Shown here: positions 17,270 through 25,648 of the stretch, piece by piece
Position numbering within the stretch: the first letter of the stretch is position 1
Layout: each line of letters opens with the position of its first letter
Assembly: GCF_026626305.1 (NCBI RefSeq)
Contig: NZ_JAPNUE010000006.1
Coordinates: 150,292-214,291 of the forward strand
DNA: 64,000 nucleotides
Direction: 5' to 3'
Source of the DNA: Frigidibacter sp. RF13
Lineage (GTDB): Bacteria; Pseudomonadota; Alphaproteobacteria; Rhodobacterales; Rhodobacteraceae
Translations under genes and position numbers: made by a program
Notes under the pieces: model-generated
Seen by the model: the letters and a program-made list of their open reading frames with translations, nothing else
Told to the model about the DNA's origin: nothing
Database searches by the model: none

Positions 17270-17291
17270 CCACAGATTTTGTGGTTGTCAA
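17270..17291 (-). promoter_or_regulatory. Possible promoter -35 and operator-like dyad for the small unit
   Basis: On the minus strand a perfect -35 hexamer TTGACA (17286-17291) precedes the dyad CCACA-N5-TGTGG (17270-17284). No good -10 hexamer follows at the normal spacing, so this is only tentative. It lies just downstream of the yhhQ stop. Confidence 0.3.
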
Positions 17292-17297
17292 AAGAAA

Positions 17298-17921
17298 TCA
17301 CGCAACCCTTTTGGTAAAATTCGAAACAATGAGTCTGAAAGGTATCAACGCTATAGCGGCGAGCGCGAGTTTCACCAGCCAGTCGCCGAAACCAAGCGAG
17401 ACCCAGAACGGGACAGACGGGCCATGGCCGAGAAGCGGTTTCATCTCGGCCGCCCAGGAGACGTCATTGGACGGCTCGATGACGCTGAGCGCCGAGGCGA
17501 AGGCGACGGTGAAGAAGACCGCCGTGTCGAGCGAAGCACCGGCGAGCGTCGAGACGAAAGGTGCCTTCCACCAGCTGCCGTCGCGCAGGCGGTTGAAGAC
17601 ATGGATGTCGGTCAGCTGCGCCAGAAGGAAGGCGAGGCCGGAGCCAAGTGCGACGCGCAGGGTCACGAGCGGGCCAAACTCGCCCATGATCTGCGAGCCG
17701 ATGAGCGAGCAGACGAGGCCCGCGACAAAACCCGCGATCACCACGCGGCGCGCGGCGGCGGCGCCCTGGAAGCGGTTCGTCAGGTCGGTCACCAGGAAGG
17801 AGAACGGGTAGGTGAAGGCCCCGAAGGTCAGCCAGTCGCCATAGGGAAACTGCACGAGGATGTTGGAGGCCACGACAATGGCGGCCATGGCAAGAATGCC
17901 AGGAAGAAGCGAACGGGTCAT
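17298..17921 (-). CDS. yhhQ: Queuosine precursor transporter, YhhQ/COG1738 family
   Basis: 207-residue integral membrane protein with about six hydrophobic segments. It matches the VUT/ECF-type family that imports queuine/preQ precursors for tRNA queuosine. The signatures VASNILVQFPYG, FGAFTYPFSFLVTDLTNR and RDGSWWKAPFVSTL are typical. Its leader (17922-17970) can form a pseudoknot-like fold that covers the ribosome-binding-site region. It is the only queuosine gene in the window. Confidence 0.9.
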   Translation of the reverse strand: MTRSLLPGILAMAAIVVASNILVQFPYGDWLTFGAFTYPFSFLVTDLTNRFQGAAAARRVVIAGFVAGLVCSLIGSQIMGEFGPLVTLRVALGSGLAFLLAQLTDIHVFNRLRDGSWWKAPFVSTLAGASLDTAVFFTVAFASALSVIEPSNDVSWAAEMKPLLGHGPSVPFWVSLGFGDWLVKLALAAIALIPFRLIVSNFTKRVA

Positions 17922-17965
17922 GTGTCTTTCCGTTTTTTACAAGGTCGCGGAGACTTGGCTTCCGC
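17922..17965 (-). promoter_or_regulatory. Structured leader of yhhQ, candidate preQ1-type riboswitch
   Basis: On the minus strand: stem GCGGA/TCCGC (17961-17965 with 17947-17951), loop AGCCAAGTC, then CTTG (17940-17943) that can pair with CAAG of the loop to form an H-type pseudoknot, then an A-rich run GTAAAAAAC and the GGAAAG ribosome-binding site before the ATG at 17921. The A-rich tail is reminiscent of preQ1-I, but the consensus is not clearly met. Confidence 0.3.
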
Positions 17966-18017
17966 GCCCATCGCGGAAACAGCGCGCGCCATACGCCGCG
18001 CGCGAGGCCCGGTCAAG

Positions 18018-18902
18018 TCATTCCTCGATGCGGACCTCGACGAACTCGGTCGACATGACGGGCAGGAAATTGTTGTCGGCCACCATCGTGGCGCGCAAGC
18101 TGCCCGCCGCATCCTGCCAGACCGACAGGCCTTCGAGATTGCCGAAAGCGCCCGCGCGGCTTTCCATCAGGATCTCATCCTGCGTGGGCTGCCCTTCTGC
18201 GAGCGTGATCCGCCGCAGGCGCGAACGGAAGCCTACCAATCCCCAGAGATCGCGTTCGAGGATATAGAGCCGACCGTCCGGTCCGAAGTCGGCCCCGACC
18301 GGTCGCCAGTGATGATCCTCGGGCAGCCGGAATGCCTCAGACCAGGTGCCATCCGCATAGCGCCAGACCGGGAAAGACCGGACCCCGCGCCCCGGCCCTT
18401 CGGGCATGGTGTAGAGCGCGCCGTCCAGCGCCATCGCCAGCGCCTCCAGCCCGTCATTGTAGATCGTGCTGAACACGGTGAAGACAGGCATGCGGTCGAT
18501 GAGGCGCCCGTCGGCCGCATAGCGGGCGATGCGGTTGCGGAGTTCGAAGGACACATAGAGCGACCCGTCCGGCGCGAGCGCCAGACCTTCGGCATCATCA
18601 TGCTCGCCATCAAGTGCCGCGCCGTCCGGACCGGTCAGCGCCGCCCCCGGCCCGTCGAGCGTGATACCGGCGATCGCACCTGCGCCATCCCGCCGGAAGC
18701 GGCCGTGAAACAGCCGCGCCGAATCCGACAAAGCGATGAAGCCCGCGCCATCCGCCGTCACCTCGATCGCCGACAGGCCGCCGAACCTGTCCGCCGCCTC
18801 GGTCGCGTCGTAGGTGCCGACCACCACGGCGCGCGGCGCGGCGGCAGCGCCCGAGGCGAGAAGCAGGGCGAGGATCAGTCCGAGTTGAGAACGCCGGTAC
18901 AT
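18018..18902 (-). CDS. Esterase-like activity of phytase family protein, exported
   Basis: 294 residues. N-terminal signal peptide (RSQLGLILALLLASGAAAA). The rest is a beta-propeller-type phytase-like domain: GGLSAIEVTADGAGFIALSDSAR, DDAEGLALAPDGSLYVSFE, NDGLEALAMALDGALY, GNLEGLSVW. The family is often called 'esterase-like activity of phytase'; substrate is unknown. The start overlaps the end of mepA by 28 bp, so it is the last gene of the MFS-mepA operon. Confidence 0.85.
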   Translation of the reverse strand: MYRRSQLGLILALLLASGAAAAPRAVVVGTYDATEAADRFGGLSAIEVTADGAGFIALSDSARLFHGRFRRDGAGAIAGITLDGPGAALTGPDGAALDGEHDDAEGLALAPDGSLYVSFELRNRIARYAADGRLIDRMPVFTVFSTIYNDGLEALAMALDGALYTMPEGPGRGVRSFPVWRYADGTWSEAFRLPEDHHWRPVGADFGPDGRLYILERDLWGLVGFRSRLRRITLAEGQPTQDEILMESRAGAFGNLEGLSVWQDAAGSLRATMVADNNFLPVMSTEFVEVRIEE

Positions 18903-19771
18903 GCCTTGGGAAGGTCCGACATGAGATATTCGCGCGGCCCCCGCTTCTTCGGCCCCGGTTCCTTCTTCGGCGGGTTCTTCAGCTCCTCAAGATAGGTGGT
19001 CACCCACCACATCAATGTATCGTCGCAGCCGTCGCCGCCGTTTGACAGCTCGCTGACCGTCGGGCTCTGCACTTCGCAGCTCTTCGAGCCCTTTGGGCAT
19101 TTCAGCCGCACGTGGAAATGATCGTGGTGACCATAGATCGGGCGGAGCTTCTGCAGCCATTTCTTGTCTGAGGCCTTCGCGCTCTTGCACATCTCGATCT
19201 TGATCGCGGCGGCGACGAAGATCCGGTCGACGCGCGGGTCCGACGCCGCCATCTTCAGGACGGCGGCGTGTGACTTCGTCCAGTTGCCATTCACCTTCTT
19301 CTGATCCTCGGTGCGCACGATCATCGCGCCGAGCTTCTCGCGCTCGCCTTTCGAGAGGCTCAGGGACGGTGGCGGCGTGTACCAGATGTCGGCATCAAGC
19401 CCGGTCTGGTGGCTGAGATGGCCCGAAGGGCTCGGGCCGCCGCGCGGCTGGGCGAGATCGCCGATGTAAAGGCCTTTCCAGCCGACCTGCGTGGCTGCCT
19501 GCGAAAGGTCGATCAGATATTGCACCAGAACCGGATGGCCCCAGTTGCGGTTGCGCGACAGCCGCATCGCCTGCCAGGTCGGCCCGCTTTCGGGCAGCTG
19601 CACCATGCCCGCGCCGCAGCCCTTGGAGTAAAAGCCTATCGCCTCTGCGGTCTGGCCCGACGGTCCCGGCACCGCGCTGAACAGCGCCGCGGCGCGTGCT
19701 TCCTTCGCCGTGGCCGTGCCCGCCCCCAGACAAAAGGCGGCCAATAGCATCAGAGCTGCCGTGATCCTCAT
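18875..19771 (-). CDS. mepA: Penicillin-insensitive murein endopeptidase
   Basis: Periplasmic LAS-type zinc endopeptidase that cleaves D-Ala-meso-DAP cross-links in peptidoglycan. The 298 residues start with a signal peptide (LMLLAAFCLGAGTATA). Zinc motifs are present: His...Asp in GHLSHQTGLDADIWY, and the HxH of YGHHDHFHVRL. Multiple cysteines fit the family's disulfide pattern. Start 19771 is chosen because it overlaps the preceding MFS gene's stop by 4 bp (ATGA). An acidic/proline-rich KNPPKKEPGPKK tail follows. Confidence 0.94.
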   Translation of the reverse strand: MRITAALMLLAAFCLGAGTATAKEARAAALFSAVPGPSGQTAEAIGFYSKGCGAGMVQLPESGPTWQAMRLSRNRNWGHPVLVQYLIDLSQAATQVGWKGLYIGDLAQPRGGPSPSGHLSHQTGLDADIWYTPPPSLSLSKGEREKLGAMIVRTEDQKKVNGNWTKSHAAVLKMAASDPRVDRIFVAAAIKIEMCKSAKASDKKWLQKLRPIYGHHDHFHVRLKCPKGSKSCEVQSPTVSELSNGGDGCDDTLMWWVTTYLEELKNPPKKEPGPKKRGPREYLMSDLPKACTGVLNSD

Positions 19772-21138
19772 GGCGTCCGTTCTCCCATCGGCTTGACCCA
19801 TCTCAGGATCACCATGCCGACAAGGAAGAGCGCGATCAACGGTATGGCGATGCCGATCCGCTGAGATCCGCTGATGGTGGTAAAGAGTGCGATTGAGAAG
19901 GGCGCGATGAAGGCGGTGCATTTGCCCGAAAGGGCGTAAAGCCCGAAGCTTTCCGTCGCGCGTTCTTGCGTGGTGTGGAACACCATCATCGTGCGGCTCG
20001 ACGATTGCAGCGCGCCGCCCGCCGCCCCGATCAGGCAGCCGCAGGCATAGAAGATATAGTCGGGCCAGGGCGAGCCTTCGGCGAAAGGCACGCCATAGAA
20101 GGCCTCGCGCGACATGCCGGCGATGACGAGGCAGACGGCGATCAGCACATACATCGACAGGTTGATGACCGGCTTCGGCCCCCGCGCACTGTCCATCTTG
20201 CCGCCGACCCAGCTGAAGATCGCGGCCGCCACGGCGCCGACGATGCCGAAGATGCCGATCTTGATCACCGACCAGCCCAGCACGCCCGAGGCATAGACCC
20301 CGCCGAAGGCATAAAGCGCATTGAGCGCGTCGCGATAGAACATCGAGGAAAGCAGATGCGCGCCTAGGCTCGTCCGCTCCTTCAGCGACTTGATGAGGCG
20401 CCAGAGATCGCGCATCGCCGCGCCAAGGTTCACACGCCGCGCCGGGCCCTTCGGTTCCCGCACCCACAGAAAGAAGGGCACCATGAAGATCACATACCAG
20501 ATCGCCGTGATCGGCCCGACCGCGCGCGTTCCTTCGCGCGCCGACGCATCAAGACCGAACAGCGGATCGGCCCCGATCAGGGTCTTTCCGGTCGCTGCAT
20601 TCTCGGCGAAGAACAGAAGCATGATCACCAAAGCGATGATCCCGCCGAGATAGCCGAAGGCGAAGCCAGAGCCCGATATCTTGCCCATATCCTCGTCGCC
20701 CGTCAGATCGGGCATCAGCGAATTGGTGAAGATAGTGGCGAACTCCATGCCGATGAGGCCGAGCCCGAACCAGATGAGCGCCCAATGCAGGTCGGACGCG
20801 CCCGGGAGCAGATACCAGAGGCCCCAGGAGCCTGCGACATAGAGGATCGAGAAGATCCAGATCCAGATCATCCGCTTTCCCGAGCCATCGGCAATCGCGC
20901 CAAGGATCGGCGCCAGCAGCGCGATGATCACCCCCGAGATCGACTGGCCCCAACCCCAGTAGGCCTGCGCCGCGGCGCCCGCCGCCTCGGCATCCATTCC
21001 CTGGGCGCCGAAATGCGCCCGCGCCACCTCGGCGAAATAGGGGCCGAAGACGAAGGTCAGGAGCAGCGTATTGTAGGGCTGGCTCGCCCAGTCGAAGAAC
21101 CACCAGCCCCAGATCCGCTTCTTCGCCGCCGCGTCCAT
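19768..21138 (-). CDS. MFS transporter, UMF1/Atg22-like family
   Basis: 456-residue, about 12-span membrane transporter of the UMF1 (vacuole effluxer Atg22-like) branch, shown by the start WGWWFFDWASQPYNTLLLTFVFGPYF, IALLAPILGAIADGSGKR and DEDMGKISGSGFAFGYLGG. Substrate is unknown; amino-acid efflux is suggested for eukaryotic Atg22. First gene of an operon with mepA, with a strong GGGAGG ribosome-binding site. Confidence 0.88.
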   Translation of the reverse strand: MDAAAKKRIWGWWFFDWASQPYNTLLLTFVFGPYFAEVARAHFGAQGMDAEAAGAAAQAYWGWGQSISGVIIALLAPILGAIADGSGKRMIWIWIFSILYVAGSWGLWYLLPGASDLHWALIWFGLGLIGMEFATIFTNSLMPDLTGDEDMGKISGSGFAFGYLGGIIALVIMLLFFAENAATGKTLIGADPLFGLDASAREGTRAVGPITAIWYVIFMVPFFLWVREPKGPARRVNLGAAMRDLWRLIKSLKERTSLGAHLLSSMFYRDALNALYAFGGVYASGVLGWSVIKIGIFGIVGAVAAAIFSWVGGKMDSARGPKPVINLSMYVLIAVCLVIAGMSREAFYGVPFAEGSPWPDYIFYACGCLIGAAGGALQSSSRTMMVFHTTQERATESFGLYALSGKCTAFIAPFSIALFTTISGSQRIGIAIPLIALFLVGMVILRWVKPMGERTP

Positions 21139-21282
21139 CCGTCCCTCCCTTGGGTCATGCCCGGCTCTTCCGGCCCGGTTTTCGGCGGATCAAGCCCGAA
21201 AGCCGTCAGGATGGCAAGCGCGCCGTGGCGTCCTTTCCGAAACCCGCCTCTCTTTCATCTTGGCGAAAATACCTCAGGGGGT

Positions 21283-21303
21283 CCGGGGGACAGCGTCCCC
21301 CGG
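21283..21303 (-). terminator. GC-rich hairpin after the thioesterase gene
   Basis: Stem CCGGGGGAC/GTCCCCCGG with AGC loop, preceded on the plus strand by GGCGAAAATACC. Same architecture as the hairpin at 2310-2328, and a diverged version lies near 35595. It lies between the 3' end of the thioesterase gene and the start of the MFS gene. Confidence 0.55.
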
Positions 21304-21332
21304 CGGGTCGGCCGGGCGCAGCCCGGACGAAA

Positions 21333-21863
21333 TCACTTTTCCGGCGGCCAGGGACGCAGGCCCTCGGCGGCGATCCAGGCTGCGACCCAGGCGGGCAACG
21401 CGGGGCTCTCGCGGCTCACGCCCATTTCCGCCAGCACCTCCGCCACCGGCACGATCCCCGCTTTCGAGGTCACGGCCGAGCGGATCACCTGCTGGCTGGT
21501 GCAGTCCTCGCCCTTCCACATGCTCTGTTCCATGTAGAAGAACCGCGCATCCCAGCCGATGCAGCGGGTGCGGATCGCAAGCCGGTCGAAGGCGCGGACC
21601 CGGCGGCGGTAGCGTATGGCGCTGCCAGCGACAGCGATGCCCCAGCGACGGCGCGAGAGTGCCGCATTGAAACCGGTCCGAAGCCCCAAAGGCACGCGGC
21701 CGAGGTCAAAGAGCGTCAGCGTCCGGCCGTTGTTCAGTTCCAGAAAGAAATCGAGATCCCAGGGCCAGCAGATGTGATGGCTCACATGCGTGTCCAGAAG
21801 CCCTATCTTCGGCTGTCTCCGCCCGAGCCAGATTTCCTTCGCCATGCGCACGAACGGATACAT
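21333..21863 (-). CDS. Acyl-CoA thioesterase-like hotdog protein (THEM6-type)
   Basis: 176-residue hotdog-fold protein of the thioesterase group that contains THEM6 homologues: DTHVSHHICWPWDLDFFLELNNGRTLTLFDLGR matches the family start, with HxxCWPxDLD and ELNNGR. Substrate unknown. Start 21863 (MYPFVRMAKEIWLGRRQ) is preferred because GGGAAGAGAG lies upstream; a longer in-frame reading lacks such a site. Divergent from yggT. Confidence 0.8.
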   Translation of the reverse strand: MYPFVRMAKEIWLGRRQPKIGLLDTHVSHHICWPWDLDFFLELNNGRTLTLFDLGRVPLGLRTGFNAALSRRRWGIAVAGSAIRYRRRVRAFDRLAIRTRCIGWDARFFYMEQSMWKGEDCTSQQVIRSAVTSKAGIVPVAEVLAEMGVSRESPALPAWVAAWIAAEGLRPWPPEK

Positions 21864-22005
21864 CGCTCTCTTCCCATCTTGTCTAGGGTCTCGTGGGCGT
21901 CTCGTGACGCCGGGTGACGCAAAGGTCAACCGGCGACGTGGCGTTAGCGGCTTGCGGGGCGCGGCGTCAGCCTTTACCTCTGACCCAAACCGGCAGGAGA
22001 GGCAG

Positions 22006-22299
22006 ATGGTTTCGCTCTATCAGGCATTGGACGTGATCCTTCAGGTCATCTGGTTCGTGATGATCGCCCATATCATCCTGTCGTGGCTTCTGAGTTTTCA
22101 GGTGCTGAACCCGCGCCAGCCGCAGGTCGCGCAGATCTGGTTCGGGCTGAACCGCCTGCTGGAGCCGATCTATGCCCCGATCCGCCGCTTCCTGCCGCAG
22201 ACGCCGGGGCTCGATTTGGCGCCGCTCGTCGCCTTCGTCATCCTGATCATCCTGCGCCAGACGCTTCGGAACAACGCGGGCTTCTTCTACGGCGCCTGA
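22006..22299 (+). CDS. YggT family membrane protein
   Basis: 97-residue protein with two hydrophobic segments and the YggT signature LLSFQVLNPRQPQVAQIW...LEPIYAPIRRFLP. The start ATG at 22006 follows AGGAGAGGCAG. The family is involved in membrane organisation or osmotic/cell division-related roles, mostly undefined. The gene ends three bases before recQ, suggesting an operon. Confidence 0.9.
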   Translation: MVSLYQALDVILQVIWFVMIAHIILSWLLSFQVLNPRQPQVAQIWFGLNRLLEPIYAPIRRFLPQTPGLDLAPLVAFVILIILRQTLRNNAGFFYGA

Positions 22300-22302
22300 G
22301 CG

Positions 22303-24345
22303 ATGCAGGCGCCAGAGGAGCTTCTCGCCTCCGTCTTCGGATTTCATTCCTTCCGGCCCGGCCAGGCAGAGATCGTCGCCGAAGTGGCGGCTGGCCGGAA
22401 TGTGCTTGCGATCATGCCTACGGGCGGCGGCAAGTCCCTGTGCTTCCAGCTTCCGGCCCTGATGCGGCAGGGCGTGACGGTCGTCATCTCGCCCCTCATC
22501 GCGCTGATGCGCGATCAGGTCCGCGCCCTGCGCGAAAGCGGGGTCGAGGCCGGGGCGCTGACCTCGGGCAATACCGAGGAGGAAACCGAGAGCGTTTTTC
22601 AGGCGCTCGACGCGGGGCGGCTGAAGATCCTCTACATGGCGCCGGAACGGCTTGCTTCGGGCGGCACATTGCAGCTTCTCAGACGGATCGGCACCTCGTT
22701 GATTGCAGTCGACGAGGCGCATTGCGTCAGCCAGTGGGGCCATGATTTCCGCCCCGATTACCTGCGCATCGGCGAGTTGCGACGCACGCTGAACCTGCCG
22801 CTCGCCGCCTTCACCGCGACGGCGGACGAGGAAACACGGGCCGAGATCGTGGCACGGCTTTTCTATGGTGCGGCACCCCGGACCTTCCTCAGGGGCTTCG
22901 ACCGGCCGAACATCCATCTGGCCTTCGGAGTGAAGGACCAGCCGCGCCGCCAGATCCTGACATTCGCCGCCGCTCGGCGCGGGCAATCGGGCATCGTCTA
23001 TGTGGCGACGCGGGCCAAGACCGAAGTGCTGGCGCAGGCGCTGCGCGAGGAAGGCCATGCCGCCTGCCATTATCACGGCGGCATGGAGGCCGAGGCACGG
23101 CGCGATGCCGAAGCGCGGTTCCAGCGCGAGGACGGGCTGATCGTCGTTGCCACCGTCGCCTTCGGCATGGGGATCGACAAGCCCGATATCCGCTGGGTAG
23201 CCCATGCCGACCTGCCGAAATCCATCGAGGCCTATTATCAGGAAATCGGCCGGGCGGGCCGCGACGGCGCGCCGGCCGAGACGCTGACGCTTTATGGTCC
23301 CGAGGATATCCGCCTTCGCCGGGCGCAGATCGATGAAGGGCTGGCGCCGCCTGAACGCAAGGCCGCCGATCACGCGCGGCTCAATCATCTTCTGGGGCTG
23401 GCCGAGGCGACGGGCTGCCGCCGCCAACTGCTGCTGTCCTATTTCGGCGAAGCGTCGGACCCTTGCGGCGCCTGCGATCTCTGCGATGCGCCACCCGAGA
23501 CCTTCGATGCGACCGATGCGGTCAGGAAGGCGCTGTCGGCGATGCTGAGAACCGGCGAGAGCTATGGCGCGGGCCATCTGATCGACATCCTGACCGGCAC
23601 GCTGACCGACAAGGTGCGGGGGCGGGGGCATGAGGCGCTGCCGACCTTCGGCGTCGGGCGCGAGCTGACCAAGGCGGAATGGCAGGCGGTCTTTCGCCAG
23701 ATGACCGGGCGCGACCTGATCCGCCCGGATGCCGAACGCGCGGGCGCCTTCCGCATGACCGAGGCCGCGCGGCCGATCCTGAGGGGCGAGGAACCGATAA
23801 CGCTGCGCCGCGACACGATCCGCAAGGCCGTGGCGCGGCCTATGGTCAAGGCCCTGGTGTCGGAGGAGGATGCGCCGCTTCTCTCGGCGCTCAAGGCCAA
23901 GCGCCGGGCGCTCGCCGAGGCAGCGCGGGTGCCCGCCTATGTGATCTTCCCCGACCGCACGCTGATCGAGATGGTCGAGGCGCGGCCGGCGACGCTTGAT
24001 CAGATGGCGCAGGTCTCGGGCGTGGGCGCAAAGAAGCTTGAAAGCTATGGCGCGGCCTTCCTGGAGGTGATCACCGGCGCGGCCGAGCGTTTGCATCCGG
24101 CGCGAGCGAAGATCGCGGGGAGGCCCGAGGCCGATCTTTACGACCGGCTGAGCGAGGTGCTGTTGCGGCTGACGCGGGGGGAGGACGGCACGGGCAAACC
24201 CCTGTCCTGCACGCCCGCCGCGCTGAGGCGTATCGCCGAGGCGCGGCCGCGAGATATGGCGCAGCTTGGCCGGGTGGGCGGGCTCGACGAGGCCAAGCTC
24301 GACCGGTTCGGGCAGGCTTTTCTGGAGGAACTCGCCCGGGATTAG
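22303..24345 (+). CDS. recQ: ATP-dependent DNA helicase RecQ
   Basis: 3'-5' helicase acting in recombination and replication-fork repair. The 680 residues have the helicase core (MPTGGGKSLCFQLPA, DEAHCVSQWGHDFRPDY, ATVAFGMGIDKPDIRWV, QEIGRAGRDG), the zinc-binding RQC region (CRRQLL...DPCGACDLC), a winged helix, and two HRDC domains at about residues 520-590 and 610-680. Two HRDC copies are a variant seen in several alphaproteobacteria. It is followed by a convergent hairpin at 24347-24368. Confidence 0.96.
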   Translation: MQAPEELLASVFGFHSFRPGQAEIVAEVAAGRNVLAIMPTGGGKSLCFQLPALMRQGVTVVISPLIALMRDQVRALRESGVEAGALTSGNTEEETESVFQALDAGRLKILYMAPERLASGGTLQLLRRIGTSLIAVDEAHCVSQWGHDFRPDYLRIGELRRTLNLPLAAFTATADEETRAEIVARLFYGAAPRTFLRGFDRPNIHLAFGVKDQPRRQILTFAAARRGQSGIVYVATRAKTEVLAQALREEGHAACHYHGGMEAEARRDAEARFQREDGLIVVATVAFGMGIDKPDIRWVAHADLPKSIEAYYQEIGRAGRDGAPAETLTLYGPEDIRLRRAQIDEGLAPPERKAADHARLNHLLGLAEATGCRRQLLLSYFGEASDPCGACDLCDAPPETFDATDAVRKALSAMLRTGESYGAGHLIDILTGTLTDKVRGRGHEALPTFGVGRELTKAEWQAVFRQMTGRDLIRPDAERAGAFRMTEAARPILRGEEPITLRRDTIRKAVARPMVKALVSEEDAPLLSALKAKRRALAEAARVPAYVIFPDRTLIEMVEARPATLDQMAQVSGVGAKKLESYGAAFLEVITGAAERLHPARAKIAGRPEADLYDRLSEVLLRLTRGEDGTGKPLSCTPAALRRIAEARPRDMAQLGRVGGLDEAKLDRFGQAFLEELARD

Positions 24346-24346
24346 A

Positions 24347-24368
24347 CGGCGCCCCTGATCGGGCGCCG
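24347..24368. terminator. Hairpin between convergent recQ and the hairpin/beta protein gene
   Basis: 8-bp perfect stem CGGCGCCC/GGGCGCCG with CTGATC loop, immediately after the recQ stop. No U-tract in either direction, so probably a processing or pausing structure. Confidence 0.5.
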
Positions 24369-24386
24369 CCTGTCGTCATCCCGCCA

Positions 24387-25436
24387 TCAGGCCGTGATCG
24401 TGCCGTCTCCCACCACCGCGACCGAGAAGGCGCCGTCGCCCGAGGCTTTCGCGCAATTGATGGTCGAGGTCAGCGAGCCGGAGGTCGCCGAGGAGCTCAT
24501 CGCATTGTGACTGTCGGTATCGTTGGCCACCTGCTCGGCCGAGACGTCGAATTCGGTCCAGACATTGTTGTCGACCGAGATCGAGGTCAGCGGCGATTCG
24601 GTGCCGATGGCGACCTTCGTCGAGGTTGCCGTGTTGTCGCCATAGCTGTAGCGGAAGCCGAGCTGGCATCCGACCAGCGCCATGTCCTTCTTCTGGCCGG
24701 TGACGATGCCAAGCGTGCGGTAGACCGCCGTCACGCCGTTCGTCTGCGGGATGGCGATGGCCGGATTGATCGCGTCAGTCCAGCCGCTGATCTTGCCGTG
24801 GACCTCGTAATGATCGACCCAGTTCAGCGTCTTCGACGTGTTGTTCACCACGAAGGACATGATGTAGGCGGGCTTCAGCATGAAATAGAGGAAGGGCACC
24901 AGAACGGCGACGACGATGGCCACGACAAGCGCGACCACAGGTCCCGCGCCGCCCGCCGCCGCGATGCCCGCAACACCGGCCTCTACCACGGCCGTGGCAC
25001 TGCCGATGGTGATGGCGGCGGTGGCGAACATGGCGGTGAAGCCTGCCGCTGTCATCAAATAGCAGCCGGCATTGTACATCTGCACCGAGATCTGGGTGGC
25101 GTCCTGCATGTCCTTGATGAAGGAAAGCGAGTTGACCATCGTGGTCATCGTGTTGATCAGATCGTCGCCCGACTGGGTCGTCAGTGTGGTGAACTGCGAA
25201 GGCAAGAGCGAATAGACCCCGCCGCCGGTCGGGTCAGACCCGGTCAGCTTGCGGTATTCGGCAAAGGCATGCGTGCGCAGCTCGTCGCAGATCGCCATAC
25301 GCTCCTTATCGGATTTAGCGGCATGCAGGCGCCGCGAATGGTCGGGAAAGGTTTCATCGAAAATCTTCTTCGCCGGGGCGAGAAGCATCTGGAGTTTTTC
25401 GTTCTGGTGCGAAATTTCGGTGAGTGCAGAAGCCAT
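24387..25436 (-). CDS. Unrecognised protein: helical N-terminus, hydrophobic hairpin, beta-rich tail (pore-former candidate)
   Basis: 349 residues, no family recognised. Residues 1-120 are helical, 127-187 are two long hydrophobic stretches (Ala/Gly/Val-rich) separated by a Gly-rich turn, and 190-349 are Ser/Thr/Asp-rich and look beta-structured, ending in VVGDGTITA. No N-terminal signal peptide. The layout (helical bundle, membrane-inserting hairpin, beta lectin-like or aegerolysin-like tail) resembles some alpha/beta pore-forming toxins and membrane-insertion proteins, but this is inferred from pattern only. It stands alone between recQ and a hybrid kinase; GC is a little below the neighbours. 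Confidence 0.6.
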   Translation of the reverse strand: MASALTEISHQNEKLQMLLAPAKKIFDETFPDHSRRLHAAKSDKERMAICDELRTHAFAEYRKLTGSDPTGGGVYSLLPSQFTTLTTQSGDDLINTMTTMVNSLSFIKDMQDATQISVQMYNAGCYLMTAAGFTAMFATAAITIGSATAVVEAGVAGIAAAGGAGPVVALVVAIVVAVLVPFLYFMLKPAYIMSFVVNNTSKTLNWVDHYEVHGKISGWTDAINPAIAIPQTNGVTAVYRTLGIVTGQKKDMALVGCQLGFRYSYGDNTATSTKVAIGTESPLTSISVDNNVWTEFDVSAEQVANDTDSHNAMSSSATSGSLTSTINCAKASGDGAFSVAVVGDGTITA

Positions 25437-25648
25437 CTTTTACCTTCCATGTCTGGCACCGGACTGGTGCGGTGCCGACCTTGGAGCGGCGGGCCTTACC
25501 GTGGAGTTAAGAGGCGTGGCTTTCGGAAGTTCTAGTAAATGAAGGATTTTTCTGGCGTCTGGCCAAATAATGAACGGCCGCCATGCCGCCGGGCGACCGG
25601 CCGAATGCGGTGCGGCAGGCCCAAAGTCCGTGACTTTCGATAGTGGCC

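Noticed and set aside
21967..24096. 709-codon minus-strand frame across recQ and yggT
   Set aside because: Arg/Gln/His-rich shadow with no domains; recQ helicase motifs lie on the plus strand.
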